Both the position numbers and the translations under genes were made by a program. Below, piece after piece: positions 50,526 to 52,702 of a stretch of 52,702 nucleotides of DNA (the stretch's first letter is position 1; every line of letters begins with the position of its first letter). Below the pieces are notes generated by a model. The model was not told the origin of the DNA. It searched no databases and saw only the letters and a program-made list of their open reading frames with translations. This DNA is from an uncultured Bacteroidales bacterium (GTDB lineage Bacteria > Bacteroidota > Bacteroidia > Bacteroidales > UBA932): contig ONQC01000013.1 in the NCBI GenBank assembly GCA_900319855.1, forward strand, positions 1-52,702, in the 5' to 3' direction.

Positions 50526-51547
50526 ATTTCCAATCCATCCAATAATTTCACATAGACATTGACGGCCTCTTCGATTTCCGACAGGCAGATATATTCATCC
50601 GGACCATGGGAGCGGGCGGAATCCCCCGGTCCGATTTTCAGGGTCGGGAACGGGCAAACCGCGGAGTTGCTGAGGGTCGGTGAACCGAAGGGCTCCAGCC
50701 CCAGGCCGAGTCCCCGGAGGACGGCCGGATGGTCCGGCGCAATGCCGGAACTCCCCAGCCGGGTCGAACGGGCCTTGACATCCGCGTTCAGGCAACGGGA
50801 GATCCCTGCCAGGACTTCGGCATTCGTCACATGCTCATTCGTCCGGACATCCACGACAAAAGAACAGGTATCCGGGATGACATTGTGCTGCGTCCCGGCC
50901 TTGATCATCGTCACGGTCGTTTTCACCCGGCCCAGCAGGTCAGAGGGGCGTCCGAAATCAAAGGAAAGCAGCCGCCGGATATCCTCCATGGCCGCATAGA
51001 TCGCATTTTTCCCCTCATCCCGCGCCGCATGGCCGCTGACTCCGTGGGCCGTGCAGTCCAGTACCATGAGTCCGCGCTCGGCAACCGCCATCCGAAGCCC
51101 CGTCGGTTCGCCGATGATTCCCAGGGAAACCGGGCCGATCAGGGGGAAAAGCATCTCGATGCCCCCCGTTCCGGTCACTTCCTCCTCGGCCGTCAGCGAA
51201 AGGACGAGCCGGTAAGACTGCGGCCGGGACGACAGGATCCGGTAAGCCCGGACCATCGCGATGACGCTTCCGCCATCGTCATTGGCCCCGAGGCCGTACA
51301 GCCGGTCCCCTTCCAGGGTTGGCCGGAAAGGATCCCGCGTATAGCCGGCTGCCGGACGGACCGTGTCGATATGGGCGTTCAGCAGGACGACCGGCCCCTC
51401 CCCTTCCGTACTGCACCACAGGTTGTTACCCGTCCGGTGCATGGGCAGGCCCTGCTCCGCCAGCCTTGCCTGCAGCAAGTCGGCGGCGGCCCCTTCTTCC
51501 CGGCTGAAAGAGGGAATGGCGATCAGTTCCTGCAGCAACGGGATCAT
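50522..51547 (-). CDS. M20 deacylase, probably N-acyl-ornithine deacetylase
   Basis: This 341-residue M20-family metallohydrolase has the zinc-site motifs LLNAHIDTV (His, Asp), LGANDDGGSV (bridging Asp), LTAEEEVTGTGG (catalytic Glu-Glu) and a late RSHGPDEYI (His). By position between argG and argH it should release ornithine from N-acetyl- or, as known in some Bacteroides, N-succinyl-ornithine. The acyl group cannot be read from sequence. DapE-like or carboxypeptidase function is an alternative. It overlaps argH and argG by four bases each, so the three are one operon. Confidence 0.87.
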   Translation of the reverse strand: MIPLLQELIAIPSFSREEGAAADLLQARLAEQGLPMHRTGNNLWCSTEGEGPVVLLNAHIDTVRPAAGYTRDPFRPTLEGDRLYGLGANDDGGSVIAMVRAYRILSSRPQSYRLVLSLTAEEEVTGTGGIEMLFPLIGPVSLGIIGEPTGLRMAVAERGLMVLDCTAHGVSGHAARDEGKNAIYAAMEDIRRLLSFDFGRPSDLLGRVKTTVTMIKAGTQHNVIPDTCSFVVDVRTNEHVTNAEVLAGISRCLNADVKARSTRLGSSGIAPDHPAVLRGLGLGLEPFGSPTLSNSAVCPFPTLKIGPGDSARSHGPDEYICLSEIEEAVNVYVKLLDGLEI

Positions 51548-52702
51548 AACGCGTCCTTTTCTTCCGGATGAGACAGGTAATAGACTTTCAGCGGAACGGA
51601 CGTCAGGGCGATGAATCCCTTGGCCTCGTCGGAGGTCCAGCCCTTCTGACCTTCACCGTACTCGCCCAGCTTGTTCTTGACCAGGTCATTGTCGGATTCG
51701 ACGCCGACCGTCGACAGCGACTGCGGACGGAGTTCCAGGATTACGGTACCAGTGACATGGCGCTGGCTGCTCTGGAGCATCGCTTCGATGTCGCGCATGA
51801 CCGGTTCCATATACTGGCTCTCGTGCAGGAACATGCCGTACCAATTGGCCACCTGGTCTTTCCAGTATTGCTGCCATTTGCTCAGCGTATGCTTTTCCAG
51901 GTATTTATGCGCAGTGATGATGGTCATGGCCGCGGCGGCTTCGAAACCCACCCGGCCCTTGATGCCGATGATCGTATCCCCGACATGGATATCCCGGCCG
52001 ATGCCATAGGGAGCGGCAATCGCCTCGACCGCCTGGATGGCAGCCACCTTATCGGTATAGGCCGTTCCGTTGACAGAGACGATCTCACCCTGCTCGAACC
52101 CGATTTTCAGGATCGAAGGTTCCTGACAGGCAACTTTCTTCAGGTAGGCCGTTTCCGGAAGCCCCTGGGCCGAATCCAGGATCTCCCCGCCACAGATGGA
52201 GGTACCCCAGATACCGACATTATAGGAATATTTCAGTTTCTTGAAATCCGCATGGAAGCCGTGCCGGTTCAGGTAATCCGTCTCCTGCTGGCGGCTCAGC
52301 TTCATGTCCCGTGTCAGGGTGATGATCTCCATTTCCGGGGCCAGCACCTTGAACGTCATGTCGAAACGGACCTGGTCGTTTCCGGCTCCGGTCGATCCAT
52401 GGGCAATCGCACCGGCACCGATCTCCCGGGCATAGCGCGCGATGGCCAGGGCCTGGAAAATCCGCTCCGAGGAAACGGAAATCGGATAGGTCCCGTTGCG
52501 GAGCACATTGCCGAAAATCATGTATTTCAAGCTCTTGTCATAGTACTCCTGCTTTACGTCCAACGTCTTGTAGACCTTTGCGCCCAGGGCGAGCGCCTTG
52601 CTTTCATTCTCAGCCAGCTGTTCCGGGGAGAAGCCACCGGTATCCGCACAGACCGCATGGACCTCGTAGCCCATTTCCCGGCTCAGATACATGACCGTAT
52701 AG
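51544..52702 (-). CDS. argG: Argininosuccinate synthase (5' end outside the window)
   Basis: The frame stays open to the window edge, with 386 residues visible. The missing part is about the first 20 residues, including the SGGLDTS ATP-binding loop. Visible blocks include YEVHAVCADTGGFS, YPISVSSERIFQALAIARYA, IAHGSTGAGNDQVRFD, ICGGEILDSAQ, GIGRDIHVGDTIIGIKGRVGFEAAAAM and YMEPVMRDIEA. It joins citrulline and aspartate with ATP to give argininosuccinate. The in-frame ATG at 52692 is internal, since homologous sequence (YTV) continues upstream of it. The gene overlaps the M20 deacylase gene by four bases. Confidence 0.95.
   Translation of the reverse strand, partial: YTVMYLSREMGYEVHAVCADTGGFSPEQLAENESKALALGAKVYKTLDVKQEYYDKSLKYMIFGNVLRNGTYPISVSSERIFQALAIARYAREIGAGAIAHGSTGAGNDQVRFDMTFKVLAPEMEIITLTRDMKLSRQQETDYLNRHGFHADFKKLKYSYNVGIWGTSICGGEILDSAQGLPETAYLKKVACQEPSILKIGFEQGEIVSVNGTAYTDKVAAIQAVEAIAAPYGIGRDIHVGDTIIGIKGRVGFEAAAAMTIITAHKYLEKHTLSKWQQYWKDQVANWYGMFLHESQYMEPVMRDIEAMLQSSQRHVTGTVILELRPQSLSTVGVESDNDLVKNKLGEYGEGQKGWTSDEAKGFIALTSVPLKVYYLSHPEEKDAL

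Overview
The window is a gene-dense, GC-rich stretch of a Bacteroidales-type (phylum Bacteroidota) chromosome. The reasons are: at least 20 promoters with the phylum-specific -7 element TAnnTTTG, many with a TTG/TTTG element 19-20 bp upstream; few Shine-Dalgarno sequences; a type III glutamine synthetase; a TonB-dependent receptor; a UvrA-type protein lacking the UvrB-binding insert; DUF349, DUF3467, DUF5117-type and GIN-domain proteins; and TatA/TatC without TatB. A cysteate synthase gene points to sulfonolipid production, as known from Alistipes, Odoribacter and relatives. A Rikenellaceae-like or neighbouring gut lineage is likely but not proven. I see no prophage, conjugative element, insertion sequence, CRISPR array or defence island. 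Most of the window is core genome.

Layout. 1-1653: truncated GNAT-like gene, divergent from two small secreted barrel-like proteins. 1719-4172: UvrA-like ATPase with an altered first Walker A. 4257-7934: rlmD, a Na+/Ca2+ exchanger and cysteate synthase, convergent with an acyltransferase and queA (7961-10395). 10396-10925: AT-rich gap. 10926-13728: HTH regulator, pyrD, cinA. 13774-21840 (minus): dipeptidase, GIN protein, ABC-F ATPase, tatC, tatA, thioesterase, valS. 21922-23366: DUF3467, kdsC, maf. 23376-23537: candidate small RNA. 23817-31754 (minus): metzincin protease, tRNA-Cys, rRNA methyltransferase, DEDDy exonuclease, a racemase-like lipoprotein, GSIII glutamine synthetase. 31823-35263: hydrolase, divergent from a secreted C1 peptidase, pssA and a GH25 lysozyme. 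35265-37567 (minus): sdaA and gapA. 37731-39733: surE-lpxB. 39729-39831: 23-bp perfect inverted repeat. 39834-44459 (minus): yggS, yidC, DUF349 protein. 44586-45438: trmD, then an isolated small transcription unit. 45465-48645 (minus): TPP-riboswitch-controlled TonB receptor and a glutaminyl cyclase lipoprotein. 48731-49106: RNase P RNA. 49158-52702 (minus): argH, an M20 deacylase and argG (truncated).

The genes work together mainly in envelope biogenesis (lpxB, kdsC, yidC, tatAC, pssA, acyltransferase, cysteate synthase), tRNA/rRNA maturation and modification (queA, trmD, rlmD, rlmI-like, rnpB, valS) and nitrogen/amino-acid metabolism (GSIII, sdaA, arg genes). The less ordinary items are the sulfonolipid marker gene, the inverted repeat at 39729-39831, the two candidate small transcripts (23376-23524 minus, 45312-45438 plus), the TPP riboswitch on an outer-membrane receptor, and three proteins with altered catalytic or nucleotide-binding residues.
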